42,656 bases of DNA. Source: Bacteroidetes bacterium 24-39-8 (lineage in GTDB: Bacteria; Bacteroidota; Bacteroidia; Chitinophagales; Chitinophagaceae). The stretch lies in assembly GCA_002256765.1 (NCBI GenBank), contig NCHJ01000009.1, forward strand, positions 1 through 42,656, given 5' to 3'. The notes under the pieces were generated by a model. It had not been told where the DNA came from and did not search any database. It was given only the letters and a program-made list of their open reading frames with translations. Below, piece after piece: positions 24,659 to 33,251 of the stretch. The position numbers and the translations under genes are program-made. The first letter of the stretch is position 1, and the number at the start of each line of letters is the position of its first letter.

Positions 24659-27031
24659 TTAATACACGTCTTTGTGGTAACGATGATTGTCTTTTAATTC
24701 GTTGAAATAAGCAGTTGATGCTTCGTTGGTTTTATTCCCATGAACCATAATCACTTCTATCAAAGCATTTTCAACATCTGTACTCATGGGATCTTTTTTA
24801 CCGCAGATATATACATAGGCACCCCCTTCCAACCACAGGTATAATTCAGCACCTTGCTCTTTGATTCGGTGTTGTACATAAATCTTTTCTCTTTGATCAC
24901 GAGAAAAAGCAAGGTCTACCTTGTTCAATACACCCGTAGCATACCAGTTTTGAATTTCAGTTTGGTACAAGAAATCAGAGGCAAAATGTTGTTCACCAAA
25001 AAACAACCAATTTCTACCAGTTGCTCCAACAGCTTCACGTTCATACAAGAATCCCCTGAATGCGGCAATACCAGTTCCAGGACCAATCATGATCACATCC
25101 TTGTCTTGAGCAGGTAGTTTGAAACGCTTGTTCTTTTGAACAAAAAATGACAATTGGTCACCTACTTGATGTTTGCTTAAAAAGTCAGAGCAACGTCCAT
25201 ATTTTTTTTCTTCTCCAATCCAAAACACGTCTCTTGCTACGGTAATATGTACTTCTTCACCTTGCGCTGCAGGGGAAGAGGAAACGGTATAAAGTCTGGG
25301 AGACTGTGCAATTAAAACATTCAAAATTGCTTCTAATGTCTCTTTTGACTTAATGGAAAATTTTTGAAGTATTCCTAACAAATCCAAACTAGCACCTTTT
25401 AAATCTTGTCCTATAATAGCACCAATTCTTTCTAATACTTTTTCTGATAGATTAGCAATATTGAGTTTAGTATCTAATAATTCAAAGAGAGAAGAAGGCA
25501 ATGATTTATATGTAAATTCTGTAGCACTGTCAATGCCAGTTACTGATAAAATAGCTGCAACGGTTGCAGGATCATTTTTGGGTACAACCCCAATTGAATC
25601 ACCCGACTCATAGGTTAAACCTTCTGCAGCTATTTCAATATGCCAGGTTTCTTTTTTAGAACCCCGATCATTCAAATTAAAATGGGTGAGTATTTCTCCC
25701 TGATAAATGGTTTTGCCTGCTGGTTTGGCAACGGACTTTACCGCAGCTTCACTAGGTTTTGCCTGAACAACATTTGTTGATTGATCAGCAAGAAAAACTT
25801 GATCTAATACTTTATTAAACCATTGCTCTGCTTCTGTTTGATAATCCAAATCACATTTTTGAATGGGTACAATCCTATTACTTCCTAATTTTTCAAATTG
25901 GCTATCTATGTCTTCTCCTGCCTTGCAAAACAAAGGATAGGAGGTATCGCCAAGGGCCAATACACTATATTTTAATTGGGGCAATTGAAAACCACTGCGA
26001 TGAATATGGTCATAGAATTTTTTAGCGGCAGGTGGTGGTTCTCCCTCACCCTGCGTGCTAATGACCGTTACAAAATATTCCTCTTTGGTCAAATCACTCA
26101 AACGATATTGATCCAAACTAACCAGTTTGGTGAGTAGTTTTTTCTGTTTGGCAATAGCTACCAAATCAGTTGCCAACTTTTTAGAATTACCCGTTTCTGT
26201 GCCATAGGCGATGGTAATTTTTAGGGGAGATTCCAGACGATTATTGATGGGTTTGAAATAATGTTCCGCACTAGCTTCAGAATTTTTCCACTGAAATCGA
26301 TGGTGTAAGGAGACTACTTTGCCAATGATGACCAATGAAGGAGATAAGAATAATTGATGGCTTAATTGCGCTTTAAACAAACCTAACTGGCAAGTATAAA
26401 CCCGTTGCAATGGTGTGGTTGCTTGTTCTATGACAGCTAATGGTATGTTTGAATCAATCCCATGTAATAACAATTGATCTACCAAATGATCCAAACTGGT
26501 AGAAGACATATAGAAAACTAAGGTATCATTGGTTTTTGCAAGTTCTTGATAAGTTTCGGCAGGTAAATCATTTGAATAATTGGTTAGAAACCTAACTGAT
26601 GTACTATAACCTCTTGCTGTTAATGGAATTCCTGCAAAAGCAGATGCTCCAGAAGCAGCCGTAATGCCAGGAACAATTTCAAATGGAATGTCATGTTGAA
26701 CCAAGGTCTCCAACTCATCCAAAATATTGGAAAAAAAAGCAGTATCTCCACCCTTTAGTCTGACAACTAATTTTCCTTCCAAAGCCTGCTCAAGTATTAA
26801 CTGATTAATAGTTTCCTGTGAAGTAGAATCAGTTTTTAGGTTTTGTTTTCCAACATACATAATGGGAATACCCACCCTTACATGACTATCTAAAATGGCT
26901 TGACTCACCAAACGATCTGTAATCACCACATCTGCTTGCTGCAAATACCTTGCAGCCTTTAGCGTCAATAGTTCAGGATCACCACAACCGGCCCCTGCTA
27001 AAATTACTTTTCCATTTTGTAACATAGTCAT
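24659..27031 (-). CDS. cysJ: Uroporphyrinogen-III C-methyltransferase fused to sulfite reductase flavoprotein
   Basis: A fusion of 790 residues. Residues about 5-245 are a SUMT/CobA tetrapyrrole methylase (GAGCGDPELLTLKAARYL, VVRLKGGDTAFFSN, PGITAASGASAFAGIPLTARG), making precorrin-2 from uroporphyrinogen III. Residues about 270-410 are a flavodoxin domain (IAYGTETGNSKKLA, STQGEGEPP, LGDTSYPLFC). Residues about 445-790 are the FAD/NADPH reductase part of CysJ (LYTVSSSP for FAD, GPGTGIAAFRGFLYER for NADPH, YICGKKDPMSTDV at the end). One polypeptide thus makes the siroheme precursor and feeds electrons to the siroheme enzyme. ATGs at 27031 and 27025 are both possible starts. A perfect operator dyad ends 5 bp upstream of the first. 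Confidence 0.93.
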   Translation of the reverse strand: MTMLQNGKVILAGAGCGDPELLTLKAARYLQQADVVITDRLVSQAILDSHVRVGIPIMYVGKQNLKTDSTSQETINQLILEQALEGKLVVRLKGGDTAFFSNILDELETLVQHDIPFEIVPGITAASGASAFAGIPLTARGYSTSVRFLTNYSNDLPAETYQELAKTNDTLVFYMSSTSLDHLVDQLLLHGIDSNIPLAVIEQATTPLQRVYTCQLGLFKAQLSHQLFLSPSLVIIGKVVSLHHRFQWKNSEASAEHYFKPINNRLESPLKITIAYGTETGNSKKLATDLVAIAKQKKLLTKLVSLDQYRLSDLTKEEYFVTVISTQGEGEPPPAAKKFYDHIHRSGFQLPQLKYSVLALGDTSYPLFCKAGEDIDSQFEKLGSNRIVPIQKCDLDYQTEAEQWFNKVLDQVFLADQSTNVVQAKPSEAAVKSVAKPAGKTIYQGEILTHFNLNDRGSKKETWHIEIAAEGLTYESGDSIGVVPKNDPATVAAILSVTGIDSATEFTYKSLPSSLFELLDTKLNIANLSEKVLERIGAIIGQDLKGASLDLLGILQKFSIKSKETLEAILNVLIAQSPRLYTVSSSPAAQGEEVHITVARDVFWIGEEKKYGRCSDFLSKHQVGDQLSFFVQKNKRFKLPAQDKDVIMIGPGTGIAAFRGFLYEREAVGATGRNWLFFGEQHFASDFLYQTEIQNWYATGVLNKVDLAFSRDQREKIYVQHRIKEQGAELYLWLEGGAYVYICGKKDPMSTDVENALIEVIMVHGNKTNEASTAYFNELKDNHRYHKDVY

Positions 27032-27035
27032 CAGT

Positions 27036-27050
27036 CTACTTTTTTAGTAG
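27036..27050. promoter_or_regulatory. Sulfur-operon dyad CTACT-N5-AGTAG (perfect copy)
   Basis: A perfect 15-bp inverted repeat CTACT TTTTT AGTAG; the left side extends to AGTCTACT (27033-27040), the reverse complement of the shared AGTAGACT. It sits 5 bp before the ATG of the cobA-cysJ fusion, in the 65-bp gap after cysK. A near-match to the -7 box (TAACTTTT, minus strand) lies just upstream, so bound protein could block either initiation or elongation. Confidence 0.6.
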
Positions 27051-27096
27051 GATTAAAAGTTATAAGAAGACCTTGCGTCATTCTTAGCATTATGCA

Positions 27097-28008
27097 TTAA
27101 AACAATCCTTCAATGGATAAATAGCGCTCTCCTGTATCGTAATTAAACGTGAGCACTTTGGAACCAACGGGAATATCTCCCAGTTTTTGAGCAACAGCTG
27201 CAAGGGATGCTCCTGTAGATATACCTACTAAAATTCCTTCTTGCTTGGCCAATTCCTGCGCATATTTAAAAGCATTGTCCTTGCTTACAGTGATAATGCC
27301 ATCCAATATTGCGGTGTTTAAAATAGAGGGTACAAATCCAGCTCCAATTCCTTGCAATGGATGTGGGCCCGGAGCACCACCACTCAATACCGGAGAAAGT
27401 TCAGGCTCTACTGCAAATACTTTCAAATTGGGAAAAGCAGCTTTTAATACTTCGGCCACACCAGTGATATGACCACCAGTACCAACACCTGTAATCAGGT
27501 AATCCAATCCGTCAGGAAAATCATTGAGAATTTCTTGTGCGGTAGTTTTTCTATGGATCTCAGTATTAGCAGGATTATCAAATTGTTGGGGCATCCAACT
27601 ATTGGGCGTTTCTGCTACTAATTCCTTGGCTTTTTCAATGGCACCTTTCATGCCTTTCTCTCTTGGTGTAAGTACAAATTCTGCACCATACAAAGACATT
27701 AATCTTCTACGTTCAATGCTCATACTCTCTGGCATGACCAAGATAATTTTATAACCTTTTACAGCAGCTACTAAAGCAAGCCCAATTCCGGTGTTTCCAG
27801 AAGTGGGTTCAATAATCACGCTGTCTTTATTTAATAAGCCTTTTTGTTCCGCGTCTTCAATCATGGCCAACGCAATCCTGTCTTTGATACTAGAACCAGG
27901 ATTGGTTTTTTCTAGCTTCATCCAAACCTCGTGGTTAGATCCAAAAATTTTGTTCAAACGCACATGTGGCGTGTTGCCAATGGTTTCTAAGATATTATTT
28001 GCCTTCAT
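27097..28008 (-). CDS. cysK: Cysteine synthase A (O-acetylserine sulfhydrylase)
   Basis: A PLP enzyme of 303 residues that combines O-acetylserine with sulfide to form cysteine. The PLP lysine is in [11 protein letters not shown], the substrate loop is [12 protein letters not shown] and the phosphate-binding loop is [28 protein letters not shown] is another CysK stretch. It lies 32 bp after cysE, its metabolic partner and likely complex partner. It is the final step of the pathway encoded by this operon. Confidence 0.96.
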   Translation of the reverse strand: MKANNILETIGNTPHVRLNKIFGSNHEVWMKLEKTNPGSSIKDRIALAMIEDAEQKGLLNKDSVIIEPTSGNTGIGLALVAAVKGYKIILVMPESMSIERRRLMSLYGAEFVLTPREKGMKGAIEKAKELVAETPNSWMPQQFDNPANTEIHRKTTAQEILNDFPDGLDYLITGVGTGGHITGVAEVLKAAFPNLKVFAVEPELSPVLSGGAPGPHPLQGIGAGFVPSILNTAILDGIITVSKDNAFKYAQELAKQEGILVGISTGASLAAVAQKLGDIPVGSKVLTFNYDTGERYLSIEGLF

Positions 28009-28040
28009 ATTGTGGGTGCTGTATACAGCTTTTAAAAAAA

Positions 28041-28874
28041 TTAGATGACAAAATTCAATGCATCTATCACTGGGTGTTTGTCCTTAACGGCTACTTCACT
28101 TTTATGATAAACAATAGATTGTGGTGCTACACTATAGGTAAGCCACACATTACCTCCAATAACTGAGTCATGACCAATAATGGTATCACCGCCTAATATG
28201 GTGGCACCTGAATAAATAATCACATTGTCTTCAATGGTTGGATGCCGCTTGGTACTAGCTTTATCCTTACTTACATTCAATGCCCCAAGGGTAACACCTT
28301 GATAGATCTTTACATTGTTGCCAATAATGGTTGTTTCTCCAATAACAATTCCAGTTCCGTGATCAATAAAAAAAGAACTCCCAATACTTGCTCCAGGATG
28401 AATGTCAATCCCTGTTTTCCCATGGGCATATTCTGTAAAAATCCTTGGCAATATTTTCACGCCTAGCTTCCATAACAAATTAGATATCCGATAAATAGCC
28501 GTAGCATAGAATCCGGGATAAGCCACCAATACTTCTTCTACAGAAACCGCTGCTGGATCAAATTGCAAAATGGTATTGGCATCCTTAATCAGTTCTTCAT
28601 GCAATTCAGGAATAGCATCAAAAAAATCCTCTGTTACCAATTCAACTTTTCCTGACTCAGGCAATACATCATACACCAAAGCACTAAAATGATCTTTCAA
28701 TTGTTCAAACTCTTTCTCCAAATCAGCAACCTTCTTGTGTTTCACCGTTTTGGGTAAAAACAAAAATTCAAAGAGCTTATCAATAAAATCCTCTGCAGAC
28801 TCCTTATCTGGAAAGAAGGAAAACTGCTTGCTATTTTGTTGGAACAATCTTGATATAAATGCTTCTTGTGACAT
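28041..28874 (-). CDS. cysE: Serine O-acetyltransferase
   Basis: A protein of 277 residues. An alpha-helical N-terminal SAT domain is followed by a left-handed beta-helix of hexapeptide repeats from about residue 155 ([41 protein letters not shown]). It acetylates serine with acetyl-CoA. The sequence ends in DALNFVI; a C-terminal isoleucine is what CysE proteins use to dock into the CysK active site, and cysK is the next gene. It starts 6 bp after cysN. Confidence 0.94.
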   Translation of the reverse strand: MSQEAFISRLFQQNSKQFSFFPDKESAEDFIDKLFEFLFLPKTVKHKKVADLEKEFEQLKDHFSALVYDVLPESGKVELVTEDFFDAIPELHEELIKDANTILQFDPAAVSVEEVLVAYPGFYATAIYRISNLLWKLGVKILPRIFTEYAHGKTGIDIHPGASIGSSFFIDHGTGIVIGETTIIGNNVKIYQGVTLGALNVSKDKASTKRHPTIEDNVIIYSGATILGGDTIIGHDSVIGGNVWLTYSVAPQSIVYHKSEVAVKDKHPVIDALNFVI

Positions 28875-28880
28875 AGTTAT

Positions 28881-30122
28881 TTATTGAATCATGCAAGCAC
28901 CTACGGTGACATGACTGGTTTCATCAATTAAAATGGCTCCCCCATTTACTCGTAAGTTTTGATATGAATCATAAGGAATAGGAGCTGCCGTTTTAATAGT
29001 GGCTTTAATAATATCATTGAGCTGCACTTTTTCAGGTGCTTCTTCTTGCAATAAGGAATTCACATTCACTTTATACTGAACCTCTTTCACTACCGCACGC
29101 ACCAACCTACTATTGATTTGTAATTGGTACTTACTTCCTACTTGTAATGGTTTACTATCCATCCAACATAACAAGACCTCTAATTCATTAGACACTTGTG
29201 GTGTATTATCTGTAAGGGTAATCAGGTCTCCCCTACTTACGTCTACATCATCGGTTAAATGCAATACCGCACTTTGAGGTGCAAATGCTTCCACCACTTC
29301 AACACCGCCCACTTCAATGGCAGCAATACTGGTGTTGATTCCAGAGGGTTGTATGGTCACAACATCGCCCTTGCGATAAATACCACTGACAATTTTACCA
29401 GCATAGCCCCTATAATCGTGCAAAGCTTCTGTTTGTGGTCTAATCACGAATTGTACAGGAAATCTGGCATCTGTGAGATTGATATCATTGTGAATGGGCA
29501 CTTCTTCTAGTATCTGCAACAAGGGCTTACCATCGTACCAACTAAAATGGGTAGAGGGCTCCACAATATTGTCTCCATTTAAGGCACTTATAGGAATATA
29601 AGTCACATTTTTTAAACCCAAGGTTTGCGCAACCGCTGCGTAATCAATCAAAATATTATGATACACATCCTGAGAAAAATTGACCAAGTCCATTTTATTC
29701 ACTGCCACAATAACACGGGGAATATTTAGCAAAGAAGCAATGATACTATGTCTGCGCGTTTGTTCCACCACGCCATGTCTGGCATCAATTAAAATAATGG
29801 CTAGGTCTGAATTTGAAGCACCAGTAACCATGTTACGGGTATATTGAATATGACCAGGAGCGTCTGCAATGATGAATTTTCTTTTGGGTGTAGAGAAATA
29901 CTTATAAGCCACGTCAATGGTAATCCCTTGCTCTCTTTCCGCTCTTAACCCATCTGTTAGTAAGGCCAAATCAATCTCGCCATCTTCACGATTCTTGGTT
30001 TGTTTTTCAATGGCTTCCAGCTGGTCAATCATAATTGACTTACTATCGTATAACAAGCGCCCAATTAAAGTGCTCTTGCCATCGTCTACACTACCCGCTG
30101 TGATAAATCTTAAAATATCCAT
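28881..30122 (-). CDS. cysN: Sulfate adenylyltransferase subunit 1 (GTPase)
   Basis: An elongation-factor-like GTPase of 413 residues that drives ATP sulfurylase. GTP motifs are GSVDDGKSTLIGRLLYD (P-loop), DAPGHIQYTRNM and NKMDLV. Beta-barrel domains follow. There is no fused CysC (APS kinase) domain, in line with an APS-using reductase next door. I begin at the ATG at 30122, where the family sequence begins (MDILRFITAGSVDDG); the longer frame would run into cysD. The gap to the cysD stop is then 28 bp. Confidence 0.94.
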   Translation of the reverse strand: MDILRFITAGSVDDGKSTLIGRLLYDSKSIMIDQLEAIEKQTKNREDGEIDLALLTDGLRAEREQGITIDVAYKYFSTPKRKFIIADAPGHIQYTRNMVTGASNSDLAIILIDARHGVVEQTRRHSIIASLLNIPRVIVAVNKMDLVNFSQDVYHNILIDYAAVAQTLGLKNVTYIPISALNGDNIVEPSTHFSWYDGKPLLQILEEVPIHNDINLTDARFPVQFVIRPQTEALHDYRGYAGKIVSGIYRKGDVVTIQPSGINTSIAAIEVGGVEVVEAFAPQSAVLHLTDDVDVSRGDLITLTDNTPQVSNELEVLLCWMDSKPLQVGSKYQLQINSRLVRAVVKEVQYKVNVNSLLQEEAPEKVQLNDIIKATIKTAAPIPYDSYQNLRVNGGAILIDETSHVTVGACMIQ

Positions 30123-30150
30123 TTGATTATTTTTAGCCCTAGGGCAATCT

Positions 30151-31059
30151 TTAAAAATATCCGTTCTTTTTACGGTCTTCCATTGCAGCTTCACTTACTT
30201 TATCATCAATCCTTGTCTCCCCTCTTTCGCTTGTTTTAGTGGCAATGATTTCAGAAATAATATCGTCAATATTTGACGCTGAAGACTCTACGGCTGCAGT
30301 ACAAGTCATGTCTCCTACAGTTCTATATCGCACCCGCTTGGTACTAATTTTATCCGTTGGCTCTAAATCAACAAATTCAGAAACAGCCACCAATTGACCT
30401 TCATATTCTAGCACTTCACGCTCATGCGCAAAATAGATAGAGGGCAATTCAATTTTTTCTCTTCTAATATAGTTCCAGATATCCAACTCTGTCCAGTTGC
30501 TAATGGGGAAAGCCCTTACATTCTCGCCCTTATCAATCCTACCATTATAGGTGTTCCACAATTCAGGTCTTTGTAATTTGGGATTCCATTGTCCAAACTC
30601 ATCTCTCACAGAAAAAATTCTTTCCTTGGCCCTTGCTTTTTCTTCATCCCTTCTTGCTCCACCAATACATGCATCAAATTGAAATTCTTCAATGGTATCT
30701 AAAAGCGTATAAGTTTGTAAAGCATTTCTACTAGCAAACTTACCCTTGGGTTCGGTTAATTTTTTTGCCTGAATGGTATCGGCCACATGGCGCACAATCA
30801 GTTTTTCTCCAATAGATTCGGCCAATGCATCTCTATAGTCCAATGCTTCTTGAAAATTATGACCCGTATCAATATGCACCAACGGAAAAGGAAATTTTCC
30901 AGGTCTAAAGGCTTTTAAAGCCAAATGTACCAAGGTAATAGAATCCTTACCACCACTGAATAAGAGCGCGGGGCGTTCAAATTGTCCTGCCACTTCTCTA
31001 AAAATATGAATGGACTCCGATTCCAATTGATCCAAATAATTCAATCTATAATTACTCAT
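30151..31059 (-). CDS. cysD: Sulfate adenylyltransferase subunit 2
   Basis: A protein of 302 residues that forms adenosine-5'-phosphosulfate from ATP and sulfate together with CysN. It has the PP-loop ATPase motif LLFSGGKDSITLVHLALKAF near residue 30, then HIDTGHNF and a conserved ARAKERIFSVRDEFGQW region. The ATG at 31059 (MSNYRLNYLDQL) is the family start; upstream codons of the open frame overlap cysH. The gap to cysH is 25 bp. Confidence 0.96.
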   Translation of the reverse strand: MSNYRLNYLDQLESESIHIFREVAGQFERPALLFSGGKDSITLVHLALKAFRPGKFPFPLVHIDTGHNFQEALDYRDALAESIGEKLIVRHVADTIQAKKLTEPKGKFASRNALQTYTLLDTIEEFQFDACIGGARRDEEKARAKERIFSVRDEFGQWNPKLQRPELWNTYNGRIDKGENVRAFPISNWTELDIWNYIRREKIELPSIYFAHEREVLEYEGQLVAVSEFVDLEPTDKISTKRVRYRTVGDMTCTAAVESSASNIDDIISEIIATKTSERGETRIDDKVSEAAMEDRKKNGYF

Positions 31060-31084
31060 AACTATTTTTATTGGGCCAGGCCCT

Positions 31085-31801
31085 TTACTTGTGTTCGTGT
31101 AATCCGCATTCCTTTTTATTGGCGTCTTCCCACCACCATCTTCCTGCCCTAAAATCCTCTCCCGGTTGAATGGCCCTAGTACAAGGAGCACAACCAATAC
31201 TTACAAAGCCTTGATTGTGCAAGGGATTATAAGGTATATTATTTATTGCAATAAATTCAGCTACCTGATCATTGGACCAGTCTAAAATGGGATGGTATTT
31301 GATAATCTGATTACCCTCATCCCACTCTATTTTATCCAAACCCTGTCTAGCCGCAGAATGGGCAGATCGTAATCCGGTAATCCAGATTTGATTTCCAGCC
31401 AATGCCCTTTTCAAAGGTTCCACTTTGCGAATATGACAACAAGACTTTCTTAAATCAACTGACTCATAAAAGGCATTGGGGCCATTGGTTTCCACAAATG
31501 ACTCCAAAGCATCCTGATTGGGATAATAAGCTTTAATAGGAATTTGATACCGTTCTAAAGTGCTATTCCAAACACTATAGGTTTCTGCAAACAACCTACC
31601 GGTATCTAAGGTAAAAATTTGAATGGGTAATTGTTGAGATGCAATCAAGTGCGTGATTACCTGATCTTCAAAACTGAAACTAGAGGAAAAGACCACCGCA
31701 TTAGGAAATTCATGGGATATTGTTTTTAAAAACGGGGCTGGTTCCAATTCTTTGGACCGGGTAATCAGACTTGAAATATGTTGATCTGTTTGGGTATTCA
31801 T
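31085..31801 (-). CDS. cysH: Adenylylsulfate (APS) reductase, iron-sulfur type
   Basis: A protein of 238 residues reducing activated sulfate to sulfite. The core has FSSSFSFEDQVITHL and TLDTGRLFAETY. The cysteine pairs CC (in KSCCHIRKVEPL) and CxxC (in IGCAPCTRAIQPG) form the CC-to-CxxC set that binds a [4Fe-4S] cluster in APS reductases, and the catalytic cysteine is in KKECGLH near the end. PAPS reductases lack the cluster cysteines, and no CysC or CysQ gene is present, so APS is the likely substrate. A TTG at 31837 would add 12 residues; the ATG at 31801 is preferred. It is the first gene of the sulfate-assimilation operon. Confidence 0.92.
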   Translation of the reverse strand: MNTQTDQHISSLITRSKELEPAPFLKTISHEFPNAVVFSSSFSFEDQVITHLIASQQLPIQIFTLDTGRLFAETYSVWNSTLERYQIPIKAYYPNQDALESFVETNGPNAFYESVDLRKSCCHIRKVEPLKRALAGNQIWITGLRSAHSAARQGLDKIEWDEGNQIIKYHPILDWSNDQVAEFIAINNIPYNPLHNQGFVSIGCAPCTRAIQPGEDFRAGRWWWEDANKKECGLHEHK

Positions 31802-31913
31802 GGTATTCTGTTGACTTTGGAAAGCAGGTTTAAGCAAGTTAGCTACAACAGCAGCATTTGCAACAGAAGGGCATAGATATTGATGTTAAAATCCGTTTCA
31901 TACTTGTATTAGT

Positions 31914-31928
31914 CTACTTAAACAGTGC
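31914..31928. promoter_or_regulatory. Sulfur-operon dyad (degenerate) at the cysH start site
   Basis: CTACT TAAAC AGTGC: the left half is perfect and extends to AGTCTACT (31911-31918), while the right half has two mismatches from AGTAG. It covers the predicted transcription start near 31923. A second, better copy is centred 56 bp upstream at 31970-31984. Confidence 0.45.
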
Positions 31929-31929
31929 A

Positions 31930-31959
31930 CAAATATACAATATCAGAGCTTTTGCCAAA
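31930..31959 (-). promoter_or_regulatory. Promoter of the cysHDN sulfur operon
   Basis: On the minus strand a TTTG -33 element (31959-31956) is followed after 18 bp by TATATTTG (31937-31930), an exact TAnnTTTG -7 box. This is the best Bacteroidota-type promoter in the window. It lies between two copies of the AGTAGACT-containing dyad, and its transcript would have a leader of about 120 bases before the ATG at 31801. Confidence 0.65.
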
Positions 31960-31969
31960 AAAAATATTC

Positions 31970-31984
31970 CTATTTATTTAGTAG
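31970..31984. promoter_or_regulatory. Sulfur-operon dyad upstream of the cysH promoter
   Basis: CTATT TATTT AGTAG, one mismatch from the perfect dyad, with the right half extended to AGTAGACT (31980-31987). It lies 10 bp upstream of the -33 element, so the core promoter is bracketed by two copies. Confidence 0.5.
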
Positions 31985-32004
31985 ACTAATAAAAAATGAG
32001 ATAC

Positions 32005-32036
32005 AACTGTCTGAAATATAAACACTTACAACAGTT
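32005..32036 (-). terminator. Possible weak terminator after GH105
   Basis: Just past the GH105 stop, arms AACTGT and ACAGTT could pair around a 20-base loop on the minus strand, and a T-run follows about ten bases later (31990-31995). The stem is only 6 bp and AT-rich, so this is a tentative call. It would separate the pectin cluster from the sulfur operon on the same strand. Confidence 0.25.
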
Positions 32037-32037
32037 C

Positions 32038-33171
32038 TTATTTTTTGAATTTGCTAATTTCAGCACCCGCTAATAGATAGCATCCAAGCCCAAAATCTTC
32101 AAAATCTGGCACTTTGGTATAGCTCAACGGTTGGGCTTCTTTGGGTTCTTTACCTGTTCCCTGAACCCATCCCAAAAATCCATTGGGATGCAAACAATCT
32201 TTTTCAAAAGCATTCCAAGTTTTAATGACAATAGGTAGGTATTGTTTTTTATTCAAAATCCCTTGGTTAATTCCCCAAGCCATGCCATAGATAAAAAGGG
32301 CAGAGCCCGTTAATTCCTTACCGCCAAAATTGCTTGGATCTTTCAAACTTACGTTCCAAAATCCGTCTTCTCGCTGCAAGGGAATCAATGCTTGAACCAT
32401 GGCTTTATAATCGCTTAAATATTCCTGATAATGAGGATCAGATTTTGGAAGAATAGACAAAACCCTAACCAGTGCTGCTACTACCCAACCATTTCCCCTA
32501 CTCCAATAACAATTTTCCCCATTGGGTTCTTTGTAAGGTGGAACAAAATCTTTGTCCCTAAACCACAAACCAGATTTGGCATCAAATAATCCACCGCCCT
32601 GTTTATACTTGGTATGGGCATACATGAGGTACATTCTATTAAAATAACTAGTGTCCTGATAAATGACACCCAAACGCGCAAACACGGGCATGGCCATTTG
32701 AATGGCATCAATCCAAGTCCAGTCATCAATTTTAGCTGAATTTTTCATGCTATCAATACTGGCTTTGATTTGCTGAATGCGTTCCGGTTGTTTGTCTAGT
32801 AAATACAAATCAATATAAGTTTGCCCACAGGCTTGGTCATCTCCATTTCTAGTTTTGATACCATTGCGCAAACCCCATTTATGGGCCTGCCCCCAACGAA
32901 TGGCATAACCCACATAACTAGGTTGTGGATTCACTTGGTACATGGCCATCAAACCTTCATAATAGACAGCCCTAGTCCAGATATTGCTGGGTCTTTCTCT
33001 ATTAGTGACAATGGGTTTACTCACATCAGGCCACTTGTCCATAAAATATTGGTTGGCCAAATTCATGGAAGCCAAGACTTGTTTTTTAGCAGGTATTTTT
33101 TGAGCAGAAAGATCAGAAGAAATAAAACAGGCCGCAAGGGCGATGGGCAAAAAAAGGATTCTTGCATTCAT
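32038..33171 (-). CDS. Second unsaturated rhamnogalacturonyl hydrolase (GH88/GH105), secreted
   Basis: A protein of 377 residues. A signal peptide (MNARILFLPIALAACFISSDLSAQ, read as about 24 residues) is followed by an (alpha/alpha)6-barrel. GH105 hallmarks are DDWTWIDAIQMAMPVFARLG with the catalytic aspartate region and CYWSRGNGWVVAALVRVL. It removes the unsaturated galacturonate from oligosaccharides made by the PL11 lyase in this cluster. The ATG at 33171 is preferred because it opens the signal peptide directly. A RhaR-type operator lies 47 bp upstream. It is last of the leftward pectin cluster and differs clearly from the GH105 at 12329. Confidence 0.88.
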   Translation of the reverse strand: MNARILFLPIALAACFISSDLSAQKIPAKKQVLASMNLANQYFMDKWPDVSKPIVTNRERPSNIWTRAVYYEGLMAMYQVNPQPSYVGYAIRWGQAHKWGLRNGIKTRNGDDQACGQTYIDLYLLDKQPERIQQIKASIDSMKNSAKIDDWTWIDAIQMAMPVFARLGVIYQDTSYFNRMYLMYAHTKYKQGGGLFDAKSGLWFRDKDFVPPYKEPNGENCYWSRGNGWVVAALVRVLSILPKSDPHYQEYLSDYKAMVQALIPLQREDGFWNVSLKDPSNFGGKELTGSALFIYGMAWGINQGILNKKQYLPIVIKTWNAFEKDCLHPNGFLGWVQGTGKEPKEAQPLSYTKVPDFEDFGLGCYLLAGAEISKFKK

Positions 33172-33218
33172 ATATGACAGCATTTGAATTTGCATGATAC
33201 ATCAAAAAACAGGAAGAC

Positions 33219-33236
33219 TTATCCTGTAGCATCCTG
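33219..33236 (-). promoter_or_regulatory. Putative RhaR operator upstream of GH105
   Basis: The minus strand reads CAGGATGCTACAGGATAA, with the repeated hexamer CAGGAT at a 10-bp period. Its first 16 positions differ from the GH31 site only once. It stands in the 80-bp gap between this GH105 and the gene before it, hinting that GH105 has its own promoter. Confidence 0.55.
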
Positions 33237-33251
33237 AAAACTAAAAGATGG

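Noticed and set aside
31085-31801. PAPS reductase
   Set aside because: Both the CC and CxxC cluster-binding pairs are present, and no APS kinase gene is in the operon, so APS reductase is preferred.
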